A stretch of DNA of 32,500 bases from Flavobacteriaceae bacterium (GCA_024742935.1 JANSXN010000022.1:1-32500), one strand, 5' to 3'. Shown: positions 17,750 to 25,413, counted from the first letter of the stretch. Program-made: numbers and translations. Notes: a model not told the origin generated them from the sequence alone.

Positions 17750-18253
17750 ATGCAACTCGAGAAAGACAAGATTTTAGACCACACCAAAATTCAGCATATA
17801 TTGAAAAGAATGGCCTATCAAATTTATGAGTCTAACGTAAATGAAACCCAAATCATCCTCGCCGGAATTAAAGAAAATGGTTTTTTGCTGGCAAAAAAAC
17901 TAAAAAAAGAAGTAGAAAAGATTTCGCCTTTAAAAGTGGTGCTTTGTGAAATTGTTATCAATAAGAAGAACCCTTTGGGACCAATAACTTCTTCGCTTTC
18001 ACTTGATGAGATTGAAAATAAATCCATTGTGGTGATTGATGATGTGCTTCATTCAGGAGGTACATTAATTCACGCAGTTAAGTATGTTCTTGAGGTTCCT
18101 ATTAAACAAATTAAAACTGCCGTGCTCATTGATAGAAATCATAAAAAATTTCCTGTGAAAGCAGATTTTAAGGGCATTTCCCTATCAACCTCTATGAATG
18201 AAAATGTAGCGGTTATATTTGAATCTAATAACGACCGAGCGATTCTAGAGTAA
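17750..18253 (+). CDS. PyrR-like phosphoribosyltransferase family protein
   Basis: A 167-residue type I phosphoribosyltransferase fold. The PRPP-binding signature VVIDDVLHSGGTL is at 94-106, preceded by the flexible-loop region and an N-terminal helix (KIQHILKRMAYQIYE) as in PyrR. The early AGIKENGFLLAKKL segment matches PyrR's AGIxxxGxxLA pattern. In Gram-positive bacteria PyrR controls pyrimidine operons and has uracil phosphoribosyltransferase activity; in Bacteroidota the role is less clear, and no pyr gene is nearby. It is the last gene of the cca-led run and overlaps the convergent aroK by 9 bases. Confidence 0.85.
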   Translation: MQLEKDKILDHTKIQHILKRMAYQIYESNVNETQIILAGIKENGFLLAKKLKKEVEKISPLKVVLCEIVINKKNPLGPITSSLSLDEIENKSIVVIDDVLHSGGTLIHAVKYVLEVPIKQIKTAVLIDRNHKKFPVKADFKGISLSTSMNENVAVIFESNNDRAILE

Positions 18254-18772
18254 ACAATTTCTTATTTCCTCCACGATTTCTTTAGTTGTTTTATCATCTG
18301 TTTCTATGGCGATATCTGCTTGGTGGTAATAAAAACTTCTTTCAAAAAGATGCTTTCTTATAAAATCTTCAAGATCCTTTTTTGATTTTAAATGACTTAT
18401 AAGTGGTCTGCTTTCCTTTTCAATAAAAAGGCGTTCAGTAAGGGTTTTAATTGATGTAGAAAGGTAAATTGAAGTGGTATTTGATGCGCTTTTTATACGT
18501 TCCATATTGTTGCCAAAACACGGTGTTCCACCCCCAAGGCTCAGTATCTTTATTGTAGGGTCAAACAAAAGCTCTGAAAGATAGCTTGCTTCCATTTTTC
18601 GGAAATAGATTTCACCTTTAGATTTAAATATTTCAGGGATAGAGCATTTTTCTTTTCCCTCTATATATTGGTCCAAATCGATAGCTTGAAGATTCATTTT
18701 TTTTGCCAAAAGCGATGCAACTGAGGACTTTCCACTGCCCATATAGCCCAATAGTACAACACTTTTCTTCAT
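18245..18772 (-). CDS. aroK: Shikimate kinase
   Basis: A 175-residue P-loop kinase that phosphorylates shikimate at the 3-OH in aromatic amino acid synthesis. Walker A is GYMGSGKSS (9-17). Shikimate-binding residues are D32/D34 in IDLDQYIE, R58 in YFRKME, GGGTPC from 80, and the lid SRPLI with R122. Length is usual for the family. It runs opposite to the phosphoribosyltransferase gene and shares 9 bases with its end, an arrangement that rules out a terminator between them. A near-consensus TATTTTTA lies upstream on the minus strand. Confidence 0.95.
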   Translation of the reverse strand: MKKSVVLLGYMGSGKSSVASLLAKKMNLQAIDLDQYIEGKEKCSIPEIFKSKGEIYFRKMEASYLSELLFDPTIKILSLGGGTPCFGNNMERIKSASNTTSIYLSTSIKTLTERLFIEKESRPLISHLKSKKDLEDFIRKHLFERSFYYHQADIAIETDDKTTKEIVEEIRNCLL

Positions 18773-18842
18773 GATAAATAACTATAAATTAAGAAGGTAA
18801 AAATAGGGATTTAATTTTTCTTAAATTAATTTAAGGATTGCT

Positions 18843-18873
18843 TTGATAAATAGATATAATGATACTATATTTG
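18843..18873 (+). promoter_or_regulatory. Canonical Bacteroidota promoter of the tRNA pair
   Basis: TTG (18843-18845), a 20-base spacer, then TATATTTG (18866-18873): the best -33/-7 match in the window. Transcription would start near 18878, about 35 bases before tRNA-Lys. Confidence 0.75.
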
Positions 18874-18913
18874 CACCCGCATTAAAGAAATGTAATGTGA
18901 TATTGAAAATTCA

Positions 18914-18986
18914 GATCTGGTAGCTCAGTTGGTAGAGCATCTCCCTTTTAAGGAGAGGGTCCTGGGTTCGAGCCCCAGCCAGATCA
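18914..18986 (+). tRNA. tRNA-Lys (anticodon TTT)
   Basis: A complete 73-base cloverleaf. The acceptor stem is GATCTGG with CCAGATC, and the D stem is GCTC/GAGC. The anticodon stem TCTCC/GGAGA holds the loop CTTTTAA with TTT at 18947-18949. The T stem is CTGGG/CCCAG with a TTCGAGC loop, and the discriminator base is A. CCA is not encoded (CAC follows), so the CCA enzyme at 14180 is needed. It is first of two tRNAs behind one promoter. Confidence 0.97.
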
Positions 18987-19036
18987 CAAAAAAATGTTCT
19001 AAAAGTTAATTCACTCACTTAACTTTATTAAAATAT

Positions 19037-19067
19037 CTTAAAGGATTTTCTTACTTGAACCTTTAAG
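19037..19067. repeat. Inverted repeat in the tRNA-Lys/tRNA-Leu spacer
   Basis: CTTAAAGG (19037-19044) and CCTTTAAG (19060-19067) form a perfect 8-bp repeat with a 15-base loop. A second, mutually exclusive hairpin TGAAC/GTTCA (19056-19060 with 19067-19071) overlaps it. It ends 8 bases before tRNA-Leu and may mark a processing site. Confidence 0.4.
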
Positions 19068-19074
19068 TTCATCC

Positions 19075-19158
19075 GCCCGGATGCTGGAATTGGTAGACAG
19101 GCATGGTTGAGGGCCATGTGTCCTTTAGGGCGTGTGGGTTCAAGTCCCACTTCGGGCA
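19075..19158 (+). tRNA. tRNA-Leu (anticodon GAG)
   Basis: An 84-base class II tRNA with a long variable arm. The acceptor GCCCGGA pairs with TTCGGGC (one G-T). The anticodon stem CATGG/CCATG has loop TTGAGGG with GAG at 19109-19111. The T stem is GTGGG/CCCAC with loop TTCAAGT, and the discriminator is A at 19158. CCA is not encoded. It is followed by CTTTTT, a weak stop signal. Confidence 0.96.
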
Positions 19159-19211
19159 CTTTTTAATACTCCATTTTTTAATTATCTCTTTTCTTTTCAT
19201 ACATTTACTCA

Positions 19212-19239
19212 GTTTAATAAAACTTCATACACATTAAAC
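19212..19239. promoter_or_regulatory. Candidate operator before the MerR-type gene: GTTTA-N18-TAAAC
   Basis: GTTTA (19212-19216) and TAAAC (19235-19239) form an inverted repeat with an 18-base spacer, ending 8 bases before the regulator's ATG. The same half-sites with the same spacing lie at the crtI promoter, suggesting autoregulation by the MerR-type protein. No perfect -7 box is found here, and the site was found by eye. Confidence 0.4.
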
Positions 19240-19247
19240 ATTTTTAA

Positions 19248-20144
19248 ATGGGCATCAAAACGCAATTCAGTATTAAAGATTTAGAACATTTGAGTGGCAT
19301 CAAAGCACACACTATAAGAATTTGGGAAAAGAGATACAACTTACTCGAGCCTGATAGGACTGATACAAACATCAGAACTTATGATTTGGAAAATCTGATG
19401 AAACTTCTAAATGTAACCTACCTCTACAATCACGGCTATAAAATTTCTAAAATCGCAGGTCTTCAGAATAAAGAAATAAAAAATATCATTCAGGAATCTG
19501 GTTTGCACGATTCTAAAGAGATTTATGCGCTTTCTGAGTTGAAGTCTTCAATGCTTAATTTTGACCCCCAATTGTTTCAATCAACCTTTGAAAAACTAGA
19601 AAAACAATATAATTTCAGAGAAATATTCTTTAACGTTTTCTTGCCCCTACTCAACGATATTGGACTTTTATGGCAAACCGGAACCATTGACCCCTCTCAT
19701 GAGCGTTTTATTTCTGAACTAATCAAACAAAAAATTATTATTCAGATAGAGTCTAAGTTTTCAATTCCACCTACAAAACACGAAAAACTTTTTGTACTTT
19801 TCTTACCTCTTGACGAGATACACGAAATAGGTTTATTATATGTCAATTATGAACTTTTAAATAAAGGCTACAAAACCATTTTTTTAGGAAATAATATTCC
19901 CACAAAAAACCTACAACACCTTCTCAACCACCATGATAATATCGTTTTTGTTTCTTATTTGACTGTGCAGCCAGAAAATGAAAAAATTCCTGAATTTATC
20001 AATGATCTGGATGAAAAAGCCTGTAAGGGTAACTCTAACGAAGTATGGCTTTTTGGAAGTAAATTGTTAAGTGAACCCACTGAAGATTATCCAAAACAAT
20101 TTAGAGTCTTTAAAAGCCTCTCAGATTTTATTGAAACTATCTAG
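19248..20144 (+). CDS. MerR-family regulator with B12-binding-like domain (CarH/LitR type)
   Basis: A 298-residue regulator. The N-terminal MerR winged helix spans about 6-75 (FSIKDLEHLSGIKAHTIRIWEKRYNL). A four-helix cap region with W142 (LLWQTG) follows, then a Rossmann-like cobalamin domain: FLPLDEIHEIGLLYVNYELL with the candidate axial ligand H192, then GYKTIFLGNNIP. In CarH, adenosylcobalamin keeps a repressor tetramer on DNA in the dark, and light breaks it. The CarH W-x9-E-H motif reads W142-x9-E152-R153 here, with a His at 151 instead, so the adenosyl-capping chemistry may differ. It precedes crtI by 77 bases on the same strand, implying control of carotenoid genes. B12 binding is inferred. 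Confidence 0.88.
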   Translation: MGIKTQFSIKDLEHLSGIKAHTIRIWEKRYNLLEPDRTDTNIRTYDLENLMKLLNVTYLYNHGYKISKIAGLQNKEIKNIIQESGLHDSKEIYALSELKSSMLNFDPQLFQSTFEKLEKQYNFREIFFNVFLPLLNDIGLLWQTGTIDPSHERFISELIKQKIIIQIESKFSIPPTKHEKLFVLFLPLDEIHEIGLLYVNYELLNKGYKTIFLGNNIPTKNLQHLLNHHDNIVFVSYLTVQPENEKIPEFINDLDEKACKGNSNEVWLFGSKLLSEPTEDYPKQFRVFKSLSDFIETI

Positions 20145-20185
20145 AAAAATGATAAAATATTCTTAATTTTTTTTATCAAATTAAA

Positions 20186-20221
20186 ATTTGTTTAGAATCT
20201 GATTACTTTTGTTAAACAAAT
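20186..20221. promoter_or_regulatory. Candidate operator over the crtI promoter
   Basis: A perfect 9-bp inverted repeat, ATTTGTTTA (20186-20194) and TAAACAAAT (20213-20221), with an 18-base spacer. It encloses the -7 box and ends at the base before the crtI ATG. It contains the GTTTA-N18-TAAAC core also present before the regulator gene. Position over the promoter suits a repressor site for the MerR/B12 protein. Confidence 0.55.
20204..20211 (+). promoter_or_regulatory. -7 box of the crt operon
   Basis: TACTTTTG matches TAnnTTTG and ends 10 bases before the crtI ATG, giving a leader of only about six bases. It lies within the inverted repeat. Confidence 0.6.
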
Positions 20222-21685
20222 ATGAAAAAAAATATTTCCATCATCGGTTCCGGATTTTCAGCATTGGCAGCTTCTTGTTATTTAGCTAAAGCAGGAAACA
20301 ATGTGACCATCTATGAAAAAAATACCACTGTTGGCGGGAGAGCAAGGCAATTTAAAAAAGATGGGTTTACCTTTGATATTGGTCCCACTTGGTACTGGAT
20401 GCCTGATGTTTTTGAAAAGTTTTTTGCTGATTTTGATAAAACCCCATCTGATTATTATGACCTAATAAAACTCAACCCTGCATATAGTGTTTATTTTGGT
20501 GAAAATGATTTTATATCCATTGAGGACACTCTAGAAAAAATTTGCAAGGCCTTTGAAAAAGAAGAAAAAGGGAGCTCTGTAAAACTCAGAATGTTTATTG
20601 CAGAAGCACAAGATAATTACAATATTGCCATTAAAGATTTGGTCTATCGTCCGGGTGTTTCTCCGCTGGAGTTAGTCACTCCTGTCACGATGAAAAAAAT
20701 TGGGCAATTTTTTAGTACCATTAGTAAAGAAGTGCGCAAGGAATTTAAAAATGAGCGGCTGGTTGCCATTCTTGAATTTCCTGTATTGTTTCTTGGGGCT
20801 AAAGCCTCAAACACCCCTGCATTTTATAGTTTTATGAACTATGCAGATTTTGGTTTGGGCACTTTTCACCCCAAAGATGGCATGTACAGTGTTATTCTGG
20901 CAATGAAATCATTGGCTGAAGAATTGGGTGTTACAATACATACACAACAAAATGTGGAAAAAATAATTGTAGAAAATAAAAAAGCTGTAGGAATCCAAGT
21001 GAACGGAACAAATGTTTCTTCAGACCTCGTTTTAAGTGGCGCAGACTACCATCATACAGAAACACTTTTAGACAATATTCACAGACAATATTCAGAAAAA
21101 TATTGGGATAAGAAAATATTTGCACCATCTTCTCTGCTTTTCTATGTGGGATTTGATAAAAAAATAGAAAATGTGGAACACCACACCTTATTTTTTGATG
21201 TTGATTTTGCCAAGCATGCACAAGCAATTTATGATACCCCGCAATGGCCGGATGATCCCCTCTTTTATGCTAGTTTCCCATCAAAAACAGATGATAATGC
21301 GGCACCTGAAGGAAAAGAAGCCGGTATCTTTTTGATACCTCTTGCGCCGGGTCTAAGTGATACTCCAGAATTGAGAGAAAATTATTTTAATAAAATAATG
21401 ACTCGTTTTGAGAAATTAACCAACCAAGAAGTTAAAAATTTCGTTATATTTAAGGAAAGCTTTTGTGTGAATGATTTTATAGAACAATATAACTCTTATA
21501 AGGGAAATGCATACGGGTTGGCTAACACATTATTTCAAACCGCTTTCCTGAGACCAAAATTAAAAAGTAAAAAAGTGAAAAATCTTTATTTTACAGGTCA
21601 GTTAAGTGTGCCGGGGCCGGGAGTTCCTCCGTCTTTAATTTCTGGAAAGTTAACTGCGCAGCTTATAGAAAAATATAGTAATTAA
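20222..21685 (+). CDS. crtI: Phytoene desaturase CrtI
   Basis: A 487-residue FAD-dependent carotenoid desaturase that converts phytoene to lycopene at the membrane. The dinucleotide-binding fold is at the N-terminus (IIGSGFSALAASCYLAKAG from 7, then the acidic end of strand 2 in IYEK), followed by VGGRARQF and GFTFDIGPTWYWMP. The C-terminal signature is YFTGQLSVPGPGVPPSLISG. Length fits bacterial CrtI. It leads an operon: crtB begins 16 bases after, crtZ 1 base after that, and crtYcd 3 bases later. It starts at the first ATG, directly after the operator-like repeat. CrtD- and CrtI-type enzymes look alike, but first position beside crtB supports CrtI. Confidence 0.94.
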   Translation: MKKNISIIGSGFSALAASCYLAKAGNNVTIYEKNTTVGGRARQFKKDGFTFDIGPTWYWMPDVFEKFFADFDKTPSDYYDLIKLNPAYSVYFGENDFISIEDTLEKICKAFEKEEKGSSVKLRMFIAEAQDNYNIAIKDLVYRPGVSPLELVTPVTMKKIGQFFSTISKEVRKEFKNERLVAILEFPVLFLGAKASNTPAFYSFMNYADFGLGTFHPKDGMYSVILAMKSLAEELGVTIHTQQNVEKIIVENKKAVGIQVNGTNVSSDLVLSGADYHHTETLLDNIHRQYSEKYWDKKIFAPSSLLFYVGFDKKIENVEHHTLFFDVDFAKHAQAIYDTPQWPDDPLFYASFPSKTDDNAAPEGKEAGIFLIPLAPGLSDTPELRENYFNKIMTRFEKLTNQEVKNFVIFKESFCVNDFIEQYNSYKGNAYGLANTLFQTAFLRPKLKSKKVKNLYFTGQLSVPGPGVPPSLISGKLTAQLIEKYSN

Positions 21686-21701
21686 ACGATCAACAAAAAC
21701 T

Positions 21702-22541
21702 ATGAAAGCTTTATTTGACACTGTTTCTGAAAAATGTAGTAAAACTGTAACAAAGTCTTACAGTACTTCTTTTTCAATTGCAACAAAGATGCTAGCTCCC
21801 ACAATTAGACAGGATATCTACAACATTTATGGTTTTGTAAGATTTGCAGACGAGATTGTGGATTCTTTTCACGATTATGACAAAGAAAGTCTCTTCAATC
21901 GTTTTGAAGAGTCTCTTGAAAATGCACTTGTTGATAAAATAAGTCTCAATCCCATTTTAAACTCTTTTCAACATACCTATCACAAATATAACATTGACAA
22001 ACACCTGGTCGATTCTTTCATGAACAGTATGAAACTCGATTTATCCAAAACAAATTACTTGACACATGAGGAATTTAAAGCGTATATTTATGGTTCAGCA
22101 GATGTTGTTGGATTGATGTGTCTCAAAGTATTTGTGAAAGGCAATCAAAACAAATATGAAGAATTAAAAGAATCTGCGATGCACCTGGGTTCTGCGTTTC
22201 AAAAAGTGAATTTTTTAAGAGATTTAAAAGCCGATTATGAAGATTTAAGCAGAAGCTACTTTCCAAATACTGATTTGGAGAAGCTCGACGAAGATTCTAA
22301 AAACAATATCATTGCTGAAATTGAGCACAATTTCAATATGGGATTACAAGGTATACATCAATTGCCGGCAGATGCAAAATTTGGGGTTTATACCGCCTTT
22401 ATTTATTACAAAAAATTACTTAATAAGTTAAAGAAAACCCCCTCAACTGAAATTAAAAATACACGTATAAGAGTCAATAATTATCAAAAAATGGGATTAC
22501 TCGCAAAATGTTATGTTAACTATAGATTAAACTTGCTTTAA
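21702..22541 (+). CDS. crtB: Phytoene synthase CrtB
   Basis: A 279-residue squalene/phytoene synthase family enzyme that condenses two geranylgeranyl diphosphates head-to-head into phytoene. Both aspartate-rich metal sites are present: RFADEIVD with DEIVD at 50-54, and RDLKADYED at 172-180. The conserved SYSTSFSIATKML (19-31) and YGSADVVGLM (129-138) segments are also seen. The position between crtI and crtZ makes phytoene synthase more likely than squalene synthase. The GGPP synthase that feeds it is not in the window. Confidence 0.95.
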   Translation: MKALFDTVSEKCSKTVTKSYSTSFSIATKMLAPTIRQDIYNIYGFVRFADEIVDSFHDYDKESLFNRFEESLENALVDKISLNPILNSFQHTYHKYNIDKHLVDSFMNSMKLDLSKTNYLTHEEFKAYIYGSADVVGLMCLKVFVKGNQNKYEELKESAMHLGSAFQKVNFLRDLKADYEDLSRSYFPNTDLEKLDEDSKNNIIAEIEHNFNMGLQGIHQLPADAKFGVYTAFIYYKKLLNKLKKTPSTEIKNTRIRVNNYQKMGLLAKCYVNYRLNLL

Positions 22542-22542
22542 A

Positions 22543-22992
22543 ATGGAAATTTTACTTTGGATTGTTGTTTTTATCGGGACATTTTTCATAATGGAGTTTA
22601 TGGCCTGGTTCACGCACAAATATGTTATGCACGGTTTTTTATGGAGTTTGCATAAAGATCACCATAAAAAAGACCACGACAGCTGGTGGGAGCGCAATGA
22701 TTTTTTCTTTATTTTTTATGCTGCAGTAAGTATTGGTTTTTTTCTTTTATGGAAAAATTATGACTTTTGGTATGGATTGCCCATTGGATTAGGAATTTTT
22801 GCCTATGGGCTCACCTACTTTTTTGTCCATGACATCTTTATTCACCAGCGTTTTAAACTTTTCAGAAATGCCAACAACTGGTATGCAAAAGCCATTAGAA
22901 GAGCACATAAAATGCACCATAAACATACAGGAAAAGACAAAGGAGAAAGCTTTGGAATGTTAATTCCACCATTAAAATATTTTAAAAAATAA
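22543..22992 (+). CDS. crtZ: Beta-carotene hydroxylase CrtZ
   Basis: A 149-residue membrane di-iron hydroxylase that adds 3-hydroxyls to beta-ionone rings, turning beta-carotene into zeaxanthin. All four His clusters are complete: H25xxxxH30 (HKYVMH), H37xxH40H41 (HKDHH), H96xxxxH101 (HDIFIH) and H122xxH125H126 (HKMHH). Four hydrophobic segments surround them. It begins one base after the crtB stop and lies 3 bases before crtYcd, so it is firmly in the operon. The final pigment may be modified further by genes elsewhere. Confidence 0.95.
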   Translation: MEILLWIVVFIGTFFIMEFMAWFTHKYVMHGFLWSLHKDHHKKDHDSWWERNDFFFIFYAAVSIGFFLLWKNYDFWYGLPIGLGIFAYGLTYFFVHDIFIHQRFKLFRNANNWYAKAIRRAHKMHHKHTGKDKGESFGMLIPPLKYFKK

Positions 22993-22995
22993 ATT

Positions 22996-23688
22996 ATGGA
23001 TTCGCTTTATCTCTGGTTGAATCTCGGGTCGCTTTCCATTCCTTTTTTATATAGTTTTCACCCAAAGCTAAAACTCTACAGAAAATGGAAATACATGTTT
23101 CCGGCAATTGGGATTATGATGCTCTTTTTCATCCCTTGGGACATTGTTTTTACAGCAAACGGATATTGGGGTTTTAATCCCAAATACCTCATTGGACTCT
23201 ACTTAGTGAATCTTCCCATAGAGGAGTGGTTGTTTTTTATTTGCATTCCTTATGCCTGTATTTTCACTCATTATGCGTTGCTTTACTACTTTCCAGATAT
23301 GAAATTGCCTGAAAAAGCCACAACCCGCATCACATATCTTTTGATTTTGAGCATGACTGTTGTGGTGATTCTTTTTTATGACCGGTGGTATCCTTTAATA
23401 AATTTTGGGTATGCTATTCTACTACTTGTTCTAGTCCTCAAATTTGAAAAAGAATTACTTCAAAAATATTACCTTACATTTTTAGTGATGCTTATACCGT
23501 TTTTTATAGTAAATGGGGTACTCACCGGAAGCTTCATAGAAGAACAAGTAGTCTGGTATGACAATTCTCAAAATTTAAGTATCAGAATGTTTACCATTCC
23601 TGTTGAGGACAGTATCTACGCATTCACAATGATTTTAACACCGCTCGTTATAACTGAGTATTGGGCAAGAAAAAAGAGCATTACATAG
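22996..23688 (+). CDS. crtYcd: Fused lycopene cyclase CrtYcd
   Basis: A 230-residue polytopic membrane protein made of two lycopene cyclase domains in tandem. Each has the family's acidic motif: LPIEEWLFF at 73-81 and IPVEDSIYAF at 201-210. About seven hydrophobic segments are visible. In actinobacteria the halves are separate CrtYc and CrtYd subunits; the fused form is usual in flavobacteria and archaea. It closes lycopene ends into beta rings, giving beta-carotene for CrtZ. It is the last gene of the operon; I see no hairpin terminator in the 93 bases after it. Confidence 0.93.
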   Translation: MDSLYLWLNLGSLSIPFLYSFHPKLKLYRKWKYMFPAIGIMMLFFIPWDIVFTANGYWGFNPKYLIGLYLVNLPIEEWLFFICIPYACIFTHYALLYYFPDMKLPEKATTRITYLLILSMTVVVILFYDRWYPLINFGYAILLLVLVLKFEKELLQKYYLTFLVMLIPFFIVNGVLTGSFIEEQVVWYDNSQNLSIRMFTIPVEDSIYAFTMILTPLVITEYWARKKSIT

Positions 23689-23781
23689 CAAACTGGCATT
23701 AATTTTAGTAAGATTAACAAACTTCTTTGATGGTTTTGATATCGATTTTGTAAATTGCACAAAATTTAAAAATAAAGTAAT

Positions 23782-24195
23782 ATGTATTCTAGTTTTATCA
23801 ATAAATCAACATTTTTCGTTTGTGCTTTTGCTATGATATTTTTTATTTCCTGTGAGGATAAGAAGTCAAAAGAAAATGTTGAGCAAAGCCCACAATCAAC
23901 AGAAGAAACAGTTAATGACGCTACAAAGAATAGCTCAGAAAACAACTCAGATGTGACTTTAAATCCGCCACATGGACAGCCCGGTCACAGATGTGACATT
24001 CAAGTTGGACAACCTTTGCCATCAGGAAGTGCTGCAAAATCATCACCGGTTATAAACACTTCGCAAAAGTCTCCAGTGATTAATAATACCGGCAGCGTAC
24101 CTGTTAACAACAGTAACTCAACAGCAAAAGTAAATCCTCCACACGGTCAACCGGGTCACAAATGTGAAATACCTGTGGGAGCCCCTTTGGAATAA
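23782..24195 (+). CDS. Lipoprotein with two PHGQPGHxC repeats
   Basis: A 137-residue protein of unknown function. A lipoprotein signal ends in FISC (Cys24), followed by a low-complexity Ser/Asn/Glu linker. Two near-identical modules are seen: residues 61-79 (NPPHGQPGHRCDIQVGQPL) and 118-136 (NPPHGQPGHKCEIPVGAPL), separated by a spacer with short SPVIN repeats. Each module has H-x4-H-x-C, a plausible metal or heme ligand set, otherwise in a disordered chain. I recall similar motifs in other flavobacterial exported proteins but cannot name a family. A strong terminator follows, so it is a single-gene unit, 93 bases after the carotenoid operon. Confidence 0.85.
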   Translation: MYSSFINKSTFFVCAFAMIFFISCEDKKSKENVEQSPQSTEETVNDATKNSSENNSDVTLNPPHGQPGHRCDIQVGQPLPSGSAAKSSPVINTSQKSPVINNTGSVPVNNSNSTAKVNPPHGQPGHKCEIPVGAPLE

Positions 24196-24215
24196 TTAAA
24201 AATCCATTTAGTTTT

Positions 24216-24250
24216 AAATGTGAAGCTTTAAAGTTTCACATTTTTTTTTA
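24216..24250 (+). terminator. Rho-independent terminator after the repeat lipoprotein
   Basis: AAATGTGAA (24216-24224) pairs with TTCACATTT (24235-24243), extended inward by a G-T and a few more pairs, then a run of T to 24249. It sits 20 bases past the stop codon. Confidence 0.85.
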
Positions 24251-24300
24251 TTAAATAAATTGCCGCTCATAGTATATTTACAAACAAATCATTCAAGTAT

Positions 24301-25338
24301 ATGAAACATCTTTTTCTATTATCTTTTATTCTTCTTTTTTTAAGTTGTAAAACTTCTACATCAAATCAAGCATCAGATTCAAGTCAACAAAGTGTTCAGA
24401 TAAGTCCCGTAGATTATGAAAATCTCATAACAGCAGCAGAACTTAAAGAACATCTTTTTATTATTGCTTCTGATGAAATGGAAGGAAGAATGACAGGTGA
24501 ACCCGGTCAAAAGAATGCTGCTGAATACATCAGGGATTTTTTCATTGGAAACAATATTCCATCCCCCCCGGGTGTTGATAATTACTTTCAGCAAGTGCCG
24601 GCAAGCTTTTTTAGAGAAGGTAGTGGTATCAAAGTCACAGAAAATGTCATTGCATTTGTGGAAGGATCAGAATATCCCGAAGAAGTCATTGTTATTACAG
24701 CTCATTATGACCACACCGGTATTGACAGAAACGGCAATGTCAACAATGGTGCAGATGATGATGGCAGTGGAACCGTTGCCACTATGATGGTTGCCAAAGC
24801 ATTCCAAAAAGCCAAAGAAGAAGGCAACGGGCCCAAGCGGTCTGTAGCATTCCTTTTAGTTACAGGTGAAGAAGTGGGGCTAGTTGGATCAAAGTACTAT
24901 ACAGATGTTGACCCCATTTTTAAACTTGAAAATACAATCGCCAATTTAAATATGGATATGGTGGGGCGCATTGCTCCTGAAAAGTTAGACAGTCCCGATT
25001 ATATTTACCTTATTGGGACAGACAGGTTGAGCACAGAATTACACAATTTATCTGAACAAGTCAACAAACAATATGTAAACTTGGAACTGGACTATACGTT
25101 CAACGCGCACGACGACCCAAACCGTTTTTACTTCCGTAGTGATCATTACAATTTTGCAAAGCACAACATACCCGTTATATTTTATTTTAATGGTGTTCAC
25201 GAGGACTACCACAAACACACAGACACTCCCGATAAAGTTGAGTATAATCTCCTTGAAAAACGCACAAGATTGGTTTATCATACCGCCTGGGAACTGGCCA
25301 ACAGGAAAGACCGCATTGCTCTCGATGTGAATGAATAA
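24301..25338 (+). CDS. M28-family metallopeptidase lipoprotein
   Basis: A 345-residue lipoprotein (lipobox FLSC, Cys16) with an M28 peptidase domain, a co-catalytic dizinc aminopeptidase fold facing outside the cytoplasm. Zinc ligands in order: H135 in ITAHYDH, D152 in NNGADDDGSG (bridging), E190/E191 in VTGEEVGL (catalytic and ligand), D219 in NLNMDMVGR and H304 in HEDYHKHTDT. SDHYNFA is at 280-286. All key residues are present, so it should be active, probably in peptide or glutaminyl processing at the outer membrane. A near-consensus TATATTTA is upstream. It stands alone between two terminated or promoter-separated units. Confidence 0.93.
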   Translation: MKHLFLLSFILLFLSCKTSTSNQASDSSQQSVQISPVDYENLITAAELKEHLFIIASDEMEGRMTGEPGQKNAAEYIRDFFIGNNIPSPPGVDNYFQQVPASFFREGSGIKVTENVIAFVEGSEYPEEVIVITAHYDHTGIDRNGNVNNGADDDGSGTVATMMVAKAFQKAKEEGNGPKRSVAFLLVTGEEVGLVGSKYYTDVDPIFKLENTIANLNMDMVGRIAPEKLDSPDYIYLIGTDRLSTELHNLSEQVNKQYVNLELDYTFNAHDDPNRFYFRSDHYNFAKHNIPVIFYFNGVHEDYHKHTDTPDKVEYNLLEKRTRLVYHTAWELANRKDRIALDVNE

Positions 25339-25413
25339 ATATTTTGCAGGTTATTTGTTGCTTAGACTTAATATCTAATTGTTAAAAATTCAAATATAAA
25401 CAAGAACATTCCT

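Noticed and set aside
18914-19158. tRNA genes as an integration site for a genomic island
   Set aside because: No integrase and no repeated tRNA 3' end found downstream in the window.
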